A DNA stretch of 64,000 bases from assembly GCA_034664085.1 (NCBI GenBank), contig JAXDII010000066.1, positions 1-64,000 of the forward strand. The letters run 5' to 3'. Origin of the DNA: JACVRW01 sp034664085. GTDB taxonomy: Bacteria; Actinomycetota; Thermoleophilia; Solirubrobacterales; Thermoleophilaceae. This document shows, in pieces, positions 26,396-35,870 of this stretch; within the stretch, counting starts at the first letter, position 1; every line of letters begins with the position of its first letter. Under the pieces are notes generated by a model that was given only the letters and a program-made list of their open reading frames with translations, was not told the DNA's origin and did no database searches. The translations under genes were made by a program, and so were the position numbers.

Positions 26396-27264
26396 CGAAG
26401 CTCCGGCGCGCCCGCCGTAGCGCCCATCCACTTGTCGGTGATCTGCTGAAGCTCCCCGCTCGAGTCGAGCTTGGCGAGCGCCTCGTTCACGCACCCGGTG
26501 AGCTCGGATCCCTTCTCCAGCAGCAGGCCGAACTCGTCACCGCCCGGTGCGTTGAACTGGCCGACGATCTTCGCGCCGGGCACCTGCGCGGCGGTGAGGT
26601 AGAAGGCCGTCGGCAGGTCGAGCACGACCGCGTCGACCTGGTTCTGCTTGAGCGCGGTGACGACGTCGTTGGAGTCGTTGAAGACCTTGATGTCCTGGCT
26701 GGGCTGGATGACGTCGCGGGCTGCGTCGAGGCTCGTGGTCCCGATCTGCACGCCGATGACCGCGTCCTTCAGGTCCGCCAGGGACTCGGTCCCGGCCAGG
26801 TCCGACTCCTTCGGCACCACGACCGCCTGCGGGGCGGTGTAGTACGGGCTCGAGAAGTCGACCGCCTTCTCGCGAGCCGGCGTGATCGAGATCTGGTTGA
26901 TGTCGAAGTCGAAGTCCTTCGGGCCGGGCGCGTAGGAGGAGTTGAACGGCACGACGGTCCACTTGATCTCGGACTTGTCGAAGCCCAGCTGCTTGCCGAC
27001 GGCGTAGGCGACCGCGCTCTCGAAGCCCTTGCCGTTCGTCGGGTCGTCGTCCTCGAAGTACGGCGGGAACGCCGGCTTGTCGGTGCCGACCGTGAGCTGG
27101 CCGGGCGTCGCGAGCGCGAGCTGATCCTTCGCGCACTTCGACGCCGCCTCGGTCGTGGTGGTGGAGGCGCTGCCCCCGTCGTCGTCGTCGGAGCCGCACG
27201 CGGCCAGCACCGCCAGAGCGGCCACGATCAGCGCGATCCCGATGAGCCTGTGCCAGCGAAGCAT
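26392..27264 (-). CDS. Amino-acid ABC transporter substrate-binding lipoprotein
   Basis: 290 residues, family 3 solute-binding fold. Lipobox VLAAC gives Cys23, followed by a low-complexity acidic and threonine linker. The binding domain has LTVGTDKPAFPPY, GKGFESAVAYAV, FDFDINQISITPAREKAVDF and an internal disulfide candidate. It delivers a polar amino acid to the permease encoded next. AAGGGG lies about 8 bases before the ATG. Specificity cannot be told from the sequence. Confidence 0.9.
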   Translation of the reverse strand: MLRWHRLIGIALIVAALAVLAACGSDDDDGGSASTTTTEAASKCAKDQLALATPGQLTVGTDKPAFPPYFEDDDPTNGKGFESAVAYAVGKQLGFDKSEIKWTVVPFNSSYAPGPKDFDFDINQISITPAREKAVDFSSPYYTAPQAVVVPKESDLAGTESLADLKDAVIGVQIGTTSLDAARDVIQPSQDIKVFNDSNDVVTALKQNQVDAVVLDLPTAFYLTAAQVPGAKIVGQFNAPGGDEFGLLLEKGSELTGCVNEALAKLDSSGELQQITDKWMGATAGAPELR

Positions 27265-27364
27265 GCGAGTCCCCTTGTTAGACCACCGACCGGGTCAAAA
27301 GCTACAGGGGGTGTCCGCCGGCGGCCCCTGCAACCACGGCCGCCCGGCAAAGAACCGACGAAGA

Positions 27365-27379
27365 CTGGAAAGGTTCCAG
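27365..27379. promoter_or_regulatory. Perfect palindrome upstream of the heme catalase gene
   Basis: CTGGAAAGGTTCCAG: exact 6-base arms (CTGGAA/TTCCAG) around AGG, 132 bases before the catalase ATG in the 246-base divergent region between the amino-acid transporter and the catalase. A likely operator; the binding protein is unknown. Confidence 0.45.
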
Positions 27380-27389
27380 AGTGGGTAGC

Positions 27390-27521
27390 ATGCCGCCTGT
27401 GCCCACGGACCTCGAGGAGCGCCTGCGCCACGAGTCGTGCGACCGCCGGCGCGCGGGCGCCACCTACTGGGCACCTGCCCCGATTGCCACCGAGAAGAGA
27501 GGGTCAGCGCATGAGCGATGA
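27390..27521 (+). other. Short open frame, possible Fur-type leader remnant
   Basis: 43 codons from an ATG, ending 11 bases inside the catalase gene. The first residues, MPPVPTDLEERLRHES, resemble the opening of Fur-family regulators, which often precede catalase genes in actinobacteria, but no HTH or metal site follows. It may be a decayed fur gene, a leader peptide or chance. Low confidence. Confidence 0.25.
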
Positions 27522-29178
27522 CGACAAGCCGCCCGCCGAGGGCGACAACCGCCGCAACCTGACCACCCGTCAGGGCCATCCGGTCTACGACAACCAGAAC
27601 CAGCGGACGATCGGCGACCGTGGTCCGGCGACGCTCGAGAACTACCACTTCCTCGAGAAGATGAGCCACTTCGACCGCGAGCGCATCCCGGAGCGCGTGG
27701 TCCATGCGCGCGGGTTCCTCGCGTACGGCTTCTTCGAGTCATATGGCAAGGTCGGCGAGGAGCCGATCTCGAAGTACACGCGCGCGAAGCTCTTCCAGGA
27801 GGCGGGCAAGCGCACCGACGTCGCGCTGCGCTTCTCCACCGTTGCCGGCGGTCGCGACTCCTCCGAGGCAGCCCGCGACCCGCGCGGGTTCGCGGTCAAG
27901 TTCTACACCGAGGACGGCAACTGGGACCTGGTCGGGAACAACCTCGGCGTCTTCTTCATCCGCGACGCGATCAAGTTCCCCGACTTCATCCACTCCCAGA
28001 AGCCGGACCCCGTCACGTTCCGCCAGGAGCCGAACCGCCAGCTGGACTTCATCAGCCAGTCGCCGGAGGCGCTGCACATGGCGATGCTGCTCTACAGCCC
28101 GCGCGGCCTCCCCGCCGGCTACCGCTTCATGCAGGGCTTCGGCGTGAACACCTACAAGTGGGTGAACGCCGAGGGCGACACCGTGCTCGTGAAGTACCAC
28201 TGGATCCCGAAGCAGGGCGTGAAGTCGTGGACCGCGGCCGACGCCGCGGCGGTGCAGGCCGAAGACCTGGGCCCGCACAGCAAGGACCTGTTCGAGGCGA
28301 TCGAGCGCGGCGACTACCCGGAGTGGGAGCTGCAGGTGCAGATCATCAGCGATGACGAGCACCCCGAGCTGGACTTCGACCCGCTCGACGACACGAAGGT
28401 GTGGCCGGAGAATGACTTCCCGCCGCGGTCGGTCGGGCGCATGGTGCTCAACCGCAACGTCGAGAATGTGTTCGCCGAGAACGAGCAGATCGCGTTCGGC
28501 ACCGGCGTGCTGGTGGACGGGCTCGACTTCTCCGACGACAAGATGCTCGTCGGGCGCACGTTCTCCTACAGCGACACCCAGCGCTACCGGGTGGGGCCGA
28601 ACTACCTGCAGCTCCCGGTGAACCAGCCCAAGAAGGGCGTCTCGACCAACCTGCGTGACGGGCAGATGGCCTACGCGGTGGACGACGGCGGCGAGAACCC
28701 GCACGTCAACTACGAGCCGTCGATCACGGGCGGGCTGAGCGAGGCGCCGAAGCCGTCGAGCGAGGAGCAGGGTCCGCTGATCGAGGGGCGCCTGACCCGC
28801 AAGCGCATCGCGCGCACGGACGACTACACGCAGGCCGCGCAGCGGTATCTGCTGCAGGAGGAGTGGGAGCGCGAGGACCTGGTGGCCAACCTGATCGACG
28901 CGCTGAGCCAGTGCGACCGCAACATCCAGGAGCGGATGATCTGGCACCTGTTCATGATCGAGGACGAGCTGGGGCAGCGCGTCGGCGAGGGGGTCGGCAT
29001 CTCCGCCGACGACGTGCGCGGCCTGGCGCCGCTGGCGACCCAGACGCTGACCGAGGAGGAGCTGCAGCGGGCGGCCAACCTCGGCAACAACGGACGCCGC
29101 GACACCGGCGACTTGGTCATGACCCACTGCGTCCCGAACGAGCGGGACGTGCAGGCCGGCGAGGCCGTTACCGCCTGA
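27511..29178 (+). CDS. Monofunctional heme catalase
   Basis: 555 residues. Catalytic histidine His65 sits in VVHARGFLAYGFF, the distal asparagine in NNLGVFFIRDAIKFPDF, and the proximal heme tyrosine Tyr353 in RTFSYSDTQRYRVGPNY. It removes hydrogen peroxide in the cytoplasm; the C-terminal extension past the core (about 50-60 residues) is short, so this is the small-subunit type without the flavodoxin-like domain. GAGAGGG precedes the ATG. It is divergent from the amino-acid transporter and convergent with the beta-helix gene (12 bases between ends). A palindrome upstream may be its operator. Confidence 0.93.
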   Translation: MSDDDKPPAEGDNRRNLTTRQGHPVYDNQNQRTIGDRGPATLENYHFLEKMSHFDRERIPERVVHARGFLAYGFFESYGKVGEEPISKYTRAKLFQEAGKRTDVALRFSTVAGGRDSSEAARDPRGFAVKFYTEDGNWDLVGNNLGVFFIRDAIKFPDFIHSQKPDPVTFRQEPNRQLDFISQSPEALHMAMLLYSPRGLPAGYRFMQGFGVNTYKWVNAEGDTVLVKYHWIPKQGVKSWTAADAAAVQAEDLGPHSKDLFEAIERGDYPEWELQVQIISDDEHPELDFDPLDDTKVWPENDFPPRSVGRMVLNRNVENVFAENEQIAFGTGVLVDGLDFSDDKMLVGRTFSYSDTQRYRVGPNYLQLPVNQPKKGVSTNLRDGQMAYAVDDGGENPHVNYEPSITGGLSEAPKPSSEEQGPLIEGRLTRKRIARTDDYTQAAQRYLLQEEWEREDLVANLIDALSQCDRNIQERMIWHLFMIEDELGQRVGEGVGISADDVRGLAPLATQTLTEEELQRAANLGNNGRRDTGDLVMTHCVPNERDVQAGEAVTA

Positions 29179-29190
29179 CGGCGTGGTGCG

Positions 29191-31500
29191 CTACTGCTCG
29201 GCGAACGCGGCGAAGCTGGTCGCGCGCGCGTAGAGCTTGTAGAGCCGGAAGCTGGCCGCGAAGTCGTTGCGGCAGGTGTTGTCGAGCACCGTGTAGGCGC
29301 CCCGGTCGGAGAGCGTGGGCGTCTTCACGGCGCTGTCCTGCAGGTTGATCTGCCGACGGATGTCGTCGATCGTCGCCAGCCGCTCGGCGCGGCTGCCTGC
29401 GCTCCAGTCCGAGCACTGCGCCATCTGGGCGACCGAGCCGACGAGCATCTCGCCGAGCGGCTTGGCGTCCCTGTCTCGTTCGGCGGGCTCCGGATCGGTG
29501 TAGCCCGTGGCCTGGTCGCGCAACTGCTGGGCGCGGGCGGTGCGCAGGAACGCGCGTGCGCCGGCGGCGAAGCGCTGGCGCTTGGCCGCCGCGGCGCGAG
29601 AGCCGGGCTTCGGCGGCAGGCGGTACCAGTCGCAGTCCTCCGGAGGAGCGTCGCCCTCGCGCGCGAGGAAGCAGGACAGCAGGTAGCCCACCTTCACCGG
29701 GTCGCCGGCGCCCGTGCTCGTGGCGCAGTTGGCCGGGAGCGGGTCGTTGCCGTCGCCGCGGCCCGGCCCGGTCACGCTGCCGGGCTTGCCGTTGGGGCCG
29801 GTGTTGCCGTACCAGCAGTTGCCGGTGACCGATTCGAGGCCGCCCTCGTCCCACCAGAAGTCGAGGCCGTTGGGCGCGCGGCCCTTGGTCGCGCCGACGC
29901 GGTTGCCGAACGCGCGCAGCTCCGGGAACGGCCGGAAGCCCTTCGGCACGCGTCCGAGCCGGTTGCGGAAGAAGCGGTTGCCGCACGAGGTCGACATCGT
30001 GGTGCTGGCGCAGGACTTGCCCGGGTGGACGTTGCCCTCCGGCGACACGAAGAAGTCCGGGATCGAGAGCAGGAAGGCGGCGTTGCGCCAGTTGTCCCAG
30101 ATCCAGTTGTCGTGGACGCGGCCGTTGTTGTGGCCGGCCCAGAAGATGCCGACGCCAACCGGCACCACGCCGACGACCGGGTCGACGGGCGGGTTCTTCT
30201 TGAACAGGTTGAGGTTGTTCGAGTAGATCCGGTTGTGGTCGATCTCCACGCTGTCGGCGGGATAGCCCGGGTGGCCCGCCGCCGAGATCGAGTCGGTGGA
30301 GATGCCGGCGGTGTTGCCGTAGATGTCGTTGTTGGTGATGCGCACGGCGTTGCCCATCGAGCCCGAGTAGGCGAGCACGCTGCCGCGCATGTCGCACCTG
30401 CGCACGACCGTGTTCTTGCGCTGGCCGCCCAGGTTGAACGAGAGGTCGATCTGCTCGCCGGTCTCCGGCGCCGCTCCCGGGTAGAGCACCGCGTCGCCCG
30501 AGCCGAACCCGTCGCAGTCCGTGTAGAGGCCGTGGTCGGAGGTGAAGGTCAGGTTGCCGTAGTCGGCGGCCCAGAACATCTTCACGGTGTCGATCCGGTA
30601 GCCGTCGGTCTCCTCGACGTAGATCCCGTGTTCCAGCGCGCCGCGCGCGGTGAGGTTGTGGGCGACGAAGCCGTCGGCGCGGTCGGCGCGGATGACGACG
30701 TGCTTGTGCAGTCGCCGCGGGCGGGCCTCGGGGCTCTTCGAGGTGTAGCCCGAGGCGCCGTCGACGATCACGTCGGTGGGCGACACGCCGCTGCCCTCGA
30801 TCTGGAGGTTGCAGCGCACGCACGGGCCGAGGTCGGGGATGCCCTGGCGGTTGGCCAGCGGCGGGCTCGGCGGCGGCGTGTCCGGCACCGCCCGGCCCTG
30901 CACGTAGACCAGGTTCTGGTCGTTGGGGCAGGTGGCCTGGTAGCGGAAGCTGGGTGTGGCGCCGCCGCCGGAGTCCAGCTGGGTCATGTCGGCGCAGCGG
31001 CGGTCGTTGAGCGGCTGGCTGCGCGAGGTCGGCTCGGTGTAGCGCCCCGGAAGCACCACCACGCGGTCGTTGTTGCCCGACGCGGTCACCGCGGGCTGGA
31101 TCTCGCGGTACTTGCAGCGGCGGGCGAGCGCGGCGTTCTGGCGCGCGAGCTTGCGCGCCTGCTTCGCGGTCAGCCTCAGCTTCGGCTGGCTGGGACGGAT
31201 GCGGTAGCCGCCGCGGCGGGCCTGGGAGATCGAGCGCGCGAGCAGGCGCAGCGAATCGCGCCCGGCGCGGCCCTGGCAGACGACCCGCACCTGCCCGGCG
31301 CCACTGCCGGTCACCGCCGACTGCAGCGAGCGCACCTGCGGCACCTTGCCGCCCGCCGCCGGGGTCACGGAGCGGTCGGGTGCCGGGTCGGGCCAGTAGG
31401 ACGGACGCTCGAGATGGGCGAGCGCGGCGGCGGGGAGCCCGAGCGTGCCGAGCACTGCGGCGACTGCGATCGACCGGCGGCGGTGCAGACCCATGCTCAT
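29191..31500 (-). CDS. Large secreted right-handed beta-helix protein
   Basis: 769 residues. The leader MSMGLHRRRSIAVAAVLG runs into a signal peptide ending near ALA (about residue 27). A basic helical segment at about 75-125 is followed by a long parallel beta-helix region, with repeated short strands and Asn/Gly turns such as VVIRADRADGFVAHN, GNAVRITNNDIYGNTAG, DSVEIDHNRIYSNNLNLF and GRVHDNWIWDNW. Several cysteines suggest disulfides. Folds like this bind or cut polysaccharides or act at the surface; no catalytic signature is recognised. GAGGGAG precedes the ATG at 31500; the upstream 34-codon extension lacks support. Confidence 0.8.
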   Translation of the reverse strand: MSMGLHRRRSIAVAAVLGTLGLPAAALAHLERPSYWPDPAPDRSVTPAAGGKVPQVRSLQSAVTGSGAGQVRVVCQGRAGRDSLRLLARSISQARRGGYRIRPSQPKLRLTAKQARKLARQNAALARRCKYREIQPAVTASGNNDRVVVLPGRYTEPTSRSQPLNDRRCADMTQLDSGGGATPSFRYQATCPNDQNLVYVQGRAVPDTPPPSPPLANRQGIPDLGPCVRCNLQIEGSGVSPTDVIVDGASGYTSKSPEARPRRLHKHVVIRADRADGFVAHNLTARGALEHGIYVEETDGYRIDTVKMFWAADYGNLTFTSDHGLYTDCDGFGSGDAVLYPGAAPETGEQIDLSFNLGGQRKNTVVRRCDMRGSVLAYSGSMGNAVRITNNDIYGNTAGISTDSISAAGHPGYPADSVEIDHNRIYSNNLNLFKKNPPVDPVVGVVPVGVGIFWAGHNNGRVHDNWIWDNWRNAAFLLSIPDFFVSPEGNVHPGKSCASTTMSTSCGNRFFRNRLGRVPKGFRPFPELRAFGNRVGATKGRAPNGLDFWWDEGGLESVTGNCWYGNTGPNGKPGSVTGPGRGDGNDPLPANCATSTGAGDPVKVGYLLSCFLAREGDAPPEDCDWYRLPPKPGSRAAAAKRQRFAAGARAFLRTARAQQLRDQATGYTDPEPAERDRDAKPLGEMLVGSVAQMAQCSDWSAGSRAERLATIDDIRRQINLQDSAVKTPTLSDRGAYTVLDNTCRNDFAASFRLYKLYARATSFAAFAEQ

Positions 31501-31565
31501 GCGCTCCCTCGATAGCCGAAGACCGGCGGGGACGCTACCCGAACCCGAGCCGCGGCGTGCGAGGT

Positions 31566-32705
31566 ATGCGACGCTTGGCGCCGGTGTGCCGGCTGTACAC
31601 ACTGGTGACGCTGCTGCTGGCGCTCGGCGCGCTGGCCGCGCCGGGGGCCCGGGCCGACTTCACGCCCGAGCAGCAGGCCGCGATGCAGCAGGCGATCGAC
31701 GCCGAGATGCAGGCGTCCGGGTACCCGGCGGTCGTGGCCGGGCTGTGGGTGCCGGGGCAGGGCAGCTTCGTCTCGGCAACCGGCGTGGCGTACCTCCGCA
31801 CGCACCGGCCGGTGCGGACCACCGACACCTTCCGCATCGGCAGCATCACCAAGACGTTCACGGCGACGGTCATCCTCCAGCTCGTCGAGCGCGGCAGGCT
31901 GCGCCTCGACGACCGCCTGCACCGCTTCGTCGGCGGCATCCCCGCCGGCCGCAGGATCACGATCCGCCAGCTGCTCAACCACACCAGCGGCATCCCGGAC
32001 ACGTCGAACGCGATCACCGCGGGCGTCTTCCGGGATCCCGAGCACCACTGGCGACCGCTGCGCGTGATCCAGAACGCAGTGCGCCAGAAGCGCTACTGCG
32101 CCCCGGGCAAGTGCTGGCACTACTCGAACACGAACTACCAGCTGCTCGGAGTGATCGCGCGGCGGATCACCGGCCGCCCGATGCACGAGCGCTACGAACG
32201 CGCCGCGTTGACTCGGCTGCACCTGGACCGGACCACGTTCGTGCCGGGCACGACGCTCCCTCGGCCCCACGCGCACGGCTATGACCGCGAGACCGCCGGC
32301 GGGGCCTTCGTGGACACCACGAAGTGGAACTTCTACTGGTCGTGGACCGCCGGATCGATGACGTCCACGCTGGCCGACCTGCGGCGCTGGGCGCCCGCGC
32401 TCGCCACCGGGAAGCGGCTGCTGAACGCGCGGATGCAGCGCGCCCGGCTGCGCACGGTTCCGACCACGACGCCCGGCATCGCCTACGGGCTCGGGATCAT
32501 GTCGGTCGGGCCATGGCTGGGGCACGACGGCGCGGTGCCCGGCTGGGACTCGCTCGTGCTCTACGCGCCCTCGAGCGGCGCGACGCTGGTGCTTCTCGGC
32601 AACACGGCGGTCGAGCTGGACGCGACGAAGAACGACGCGCCGCCCACGCTGCTCGACCTGGGCACCTGCCTGGTCGAGGCCGCGGCCGGCCAGCCCTGCT
32701 CCTAG
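31566..32705 (+). CDS. Secreted serine hydrolase of the beta-lactamase / class C PBP family
   Basis: 379 residues with a signal peptide (LVTLLLALGALAAPGARA). The active-site set is complete: SITK (Ser93, Lys96), YSN (Tyr186) and HDG (His320) in place of the KTG triad. This pattern fits D-alanyl-D-alanine carboxypeptidases, esterases and class C-like enzymes acting outside the cell. A Cys-containing insertion (KRYCAPGKCWHYSN) sits just before the tyrosine. The ATG at 31566 is chosen for the leader that follows; it is divergent from the beta-helix gene. Confidence 0.88.
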   Translation: MRRLAPVCRLYTLVTLLLALGALAAPGARADFTPEQQAAMQQAIDAEMQASGYPAVVAGLWVPGQGSFVSATGVAYLRTHRPVRTTDTFRIGSITKTFTATVILQLVERGRLRLDDRLHRFVGGIPAGRRITIRQLLNHTSGIPDTSNAITAGVFRDPEHHWRPLRVIQNAVRQKRYCAPGKCWHYSNTNYQLLGVIARRITGRPMHERYERAALTRLHLDRTTFVPGTTLPRPHAHGYDRETAGGAFVDTTKWNFYWSWTAGSMTSTLADLRRWAPALATGKRLLNARMQRARLRTVPTTTPGIAYGLGIMSVGPWLGHDGAVPGWDSLVLYAPSSGATLVLLGNTAVELDATKNDAPPTLLDLGTCLVEAAAGQPCS

Positions 32706-32706
32706 C

Positions 32707-33474
<768 letters not shown>

Positions 33475-33476
33475 GG

Positions 33477-34487
33477 CTAGCGCACCGCCGGCGCTTCGAG
33501 CGCCGGGATGATCTCGGTGGCGATCTGCTCGAGCCGGCGCATCCGACCGCCCGAGAGCAGGGCGAAGGTGATGCGGTCGATGTCGAGCTCCGTCAGGTCC
33601 CGCAGCCGCGCGGTGCACGAGCCGACGTCGCCGGCGACGGCGACGGAGCGCACGAACTCGTCGCTGACGATCTGCTTGTGGTCGGCGTGCAGCGAGAGGT
33701 GCTCGGTCAGGTGGTACTGCTGCTCGGCGGCCTCGAACTCCGCCCGGAACCGCTCCCAGGCGGGCGGCATCTTCTTCCAGGGCTGGAAGGTCGCCGCCTG
33801 GCTGGTCGCCCATGCGCGCACGTCGTTGAGCGCCTTGTCGGGATCCTCGTCCACGCTCATCGTGACCACGAGGTCCACGACGATCTCGCTGCGGTCGCGA
33901 CCGGCGCGCTCGAGGCCCTCGTAGAGATACTGGAGCTGCCAGTTGCAGAAGTCGGGATCGGCGGCGCCCATCAGGATCACGCCGTCGCAGGTCTCGCCGC
34001 AGAGCCGGAGCATCCCGGGCTGGGCCGCGGCCAGGTAGATCGGCAGCTGGCGCGTGGCCGTGGCGAGGCGCACCTGGGTGCCGCTCACCTCGACCTCCTC
34101 GCCGGTGAAGAGCGCGCGGAAGTCCTCGATGCCCTGCCGCAGGTCGGCCAGCTTCGACGGTCGCTCGCCCGCGCCGAGCACCGCCGACCAGCCAGCGCCC
34201 AGGCCCAGCATGGCCTTGCCGTGCGTGAGCTCGTCGAGGGCGGCCATGGCGTTCGCGGTGACGGTCGTGTGGCGCGTGGCGAGGTTGGTCACGGCCGGGC
34301 CGATGTGCAGCTGGTCGGAGTGCAGCGCGGCGAGGTACATCGCGGCGTACACGTCCTTCATGCCGAGCTGGAAGTCGATGTACCAGAGCGCCTCGAAGCC
34401 GTGCAGCTCCGCCGCCGCGGCCATCCGGCCGACGTTGTCGAGCGGCTCGCGCGGGCTGACGCCCATGGACAGGGCCCAACGGTTCAT
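33477..34487 (-). CDS. LLM-class flavin-dependent oxidoreductase
   Basis: 336 residues of the luciferase-like TIM barrel: LGLGAGWSAVLGAGERPSK, then LPIYLAAAQPGMLRLCGETCDG and a C-terminal RLEQIATEIIP. Members use reduced FMN or F420 to oxidise or mono-oxygenate substrates; which one applies is not evident. The ATG overlaps the stop of the 2Fe-2S subunit (ATGA). Its place inside the operon with amidase and molybdenum hydroxylase subunits suggests a step in breaking down a nitrogen-containing or heterocyclic compound (inference). Confidence 0.85.
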   Translation of the reverse strand: MNRWALSMGVSPREPLDNVGRMAAAAELHGFEALWYIDFQLGMKDVYAAMYLAALHSDQLHIGPAVTNLATRHTTVTANAMAALDELTHGKAMLGLGAGWSAVLGAGERPSKLADLRQGIEDFRALFTGEEVEVSGTQVRLATATRQLPIYLAAAQPGMLRLCGETCDGVILMGAADPDFCNWQLQYLYEGLERAGRDRSEIVVDLVVTMSVDEDPDKALNDVRAWATSQAATFQPWKKMPPAWERFRAEFEAAEQQYHLTEHLSLHADHKQIVSDEFVRSVAVAGDVGSCTARLRDLTELDIDRITFALLSGGRMRRLEQIATEIIPALEAPAVR

Positions 34488-34996
34488 GAGTGTCCTTCCT
34501 GGTTGGCGCCGCTCAGTCGCTCGGCCGCATCCTGGACCGCCGCGACGATGCCGACGTAGCCGGTGCAGCGGCAGACGTTGCCGGCGAGGTACTCGCGGAT
34601 CTCGTCCTCCGACGGGGCGGGGTTCTCCTCCAGCAGGGCCTCGACGGTGAGCACGAATCCCGGCGTGCAGAAGCCGCACTGCAGCCCGTGCTTTGCGCGG
34701 AAGGCCTCCTGCACGTGGCTCATCTTCTCTCCGTCGGCTACGCCCTCGATCGTCCTGATCTCGCTGCCGTCGACCTGCACCGCGAACGCCGTGCACGAGC
34801 GCGCGAGCGCGCCGTCGATGCGCACGGTGCAGGCGCCGCAGACGCCGTGCTCGCAGCCCACGTGCGTGCCCGTCAGTCCGAGGTCCTCTCGCAGGAAGTC
34901 GCTCAGCAGCCGGCGCGGCTCGGCGGCCGCGGAGCGGCGCTTGCCGTTGACCACCACCGTGACGATCCGCGGGTCTGGTGCTCCGTCAGCGTTCAT
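34484..34996 (-). CDS. Second molybdenum hydroxylase 2Fe-2S subunit
   Basis: 170 residues. First cluster GCEHGVCGACTV with RSCTA; second cluster QCGFCTPGF and CRCTGYVG, as in CoxS-type subunits. The ATG at 34996 (MNADGAPDPRIV) is preferred to an upstream in-frame start that would extend further into the FAD gene. It overlaps the FAD subunit by 11 bases and the LLM gene by 4. No Mo subunit adjoins it: the probable partner is the gene at 46861. Confidence 0.92.
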   Translation of the reverse strand: MNADGAPDPRIVTVVVNGKRRSAAAEPRRLLSDFLREDLGLTGTHVGCEHGVCGACTVRIDGALARSCTAFAVQVDGSEIRTIEGVADGEKMSHVQEAFRAKHGLQCGFCTPGFVLTVEALLEENPAPSEDEIREYLAGNVCRCTGYVGIVAAVQDAAERLSGANQEGHS

Positions 34997-35870
34997 CGTG
35001 GCCTCCGCGCTCCGCCTCGGCGAGCGCTCTCTTGACGAGCACGGCAGCCACACGGCGGCGGTAGGTGCCGGACGCGTGCACGTCGTCGGTGGGTTTCAGG
35101 TCGGCCGCCGCGGCGCGGCCGACCTCCTCGAGCAGGGCCGCGTCGTCGAGGCGGCCGCCCGCGAGCATGACCTCGGCCTGGATGGCGCGCACGGGCGTGT
35201 CGGAGATGCCCGCCAGCACGACCGCGGCCGACTCGATCCGCCCGGACGCGTCGGTCGCGACGTTCACGCCCGCGGCGACGAGGGCGAAGTCGCCGTGACG
35301 GCGGGCGACCTCGATGAAGGCGTGGTGCGAGCGCGTTCCGGGCGCCGGGGTGGGGATGCGCAGCTCCACGGCCAGCTCGTCCGGCTCCAGGCTCGTCGTG
35401 AGGTAGGTGACGAACAGGTCCGTCGCCGGGATCGTGCGCGTGCCCCGGGGGCCCGCCACGACCAGCTCGGCGTCCAGCGCCAGCACGGCTGCCGGCAGCT
35501 CGGCGGCGGGGTCGGCGTGCACCACGCTGCCCACCACGGTGCCGCGGTTGCGGATCGCCGGATGGCTGGCCCAGCGCAGGGCCGCCGGCACCAGCGGCGC
35601 CGCCCGCCGGACTTCGGGCGACGCGAGCACGGCGGTCTGGGTGGCGGCGGCGCCGATTCTCAGGCCGTCAGCGTCCGCGCGCACGTAGTCGAGGTCGCGG
35701 ATGCGGCCGATGTCCACCACGACCGTCGGGCGCACCAGGCGCATGTTCATCATCGCCACGAGGCTCTGGCCGCCGGCGAGGACCTTCGCGTCCCACTCGT
35801 GCTCGGCGAGTAGCGAGACCGCCTCCTCGGTGGTCGCCGCGCGGACGTAGTCGAAGGGGGCGGGCTTCAT
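34986..35870 (-). CDS. Second molybdenum hydroxylase FAD subunit
   Basis: 294 residues. FAD motif VLAGGQSLVAMMNMRL and second loop HPAIRNRGTVVGSVVHADP are in the standard positions, followed by the CO-dehydrogenase flavoprotein C-terminal domain. The ATG at 35870 overlaps the amidase stop by four bases. It works with the 2Fe-2S subunit encoded next and presumably with the large subunit at 46861. The gene order FAD-2Fe-2S with the Mo gene missing is unusual. Confidence 0.92.
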   Translation of the reverse strand: MKPAPFDYVRAATTEEAVSLLAEHEWDAKVLAGGQSLVAMMNMRLVRPTVVVDIGRIRDLDYVRADADGLRIGAAATQTAVLASPEVRRAAPLVPAALRWASHPAIRNRGTVVGSVVHADPAAELPAAVLALDAELVVAGPRGTRTIPATDLFVTYLTTSLEPDELAVELRIPTPAPGTRSHHAFIEVARRHGDFALVAAGVNVATDASGRIESAAVVLAGISDTPVRAIQAEVMLAGGRLDDAALLEEVGRAAAADLKPTDDVHASGTYRRRVAAVLVKRALAEAERGGHDER

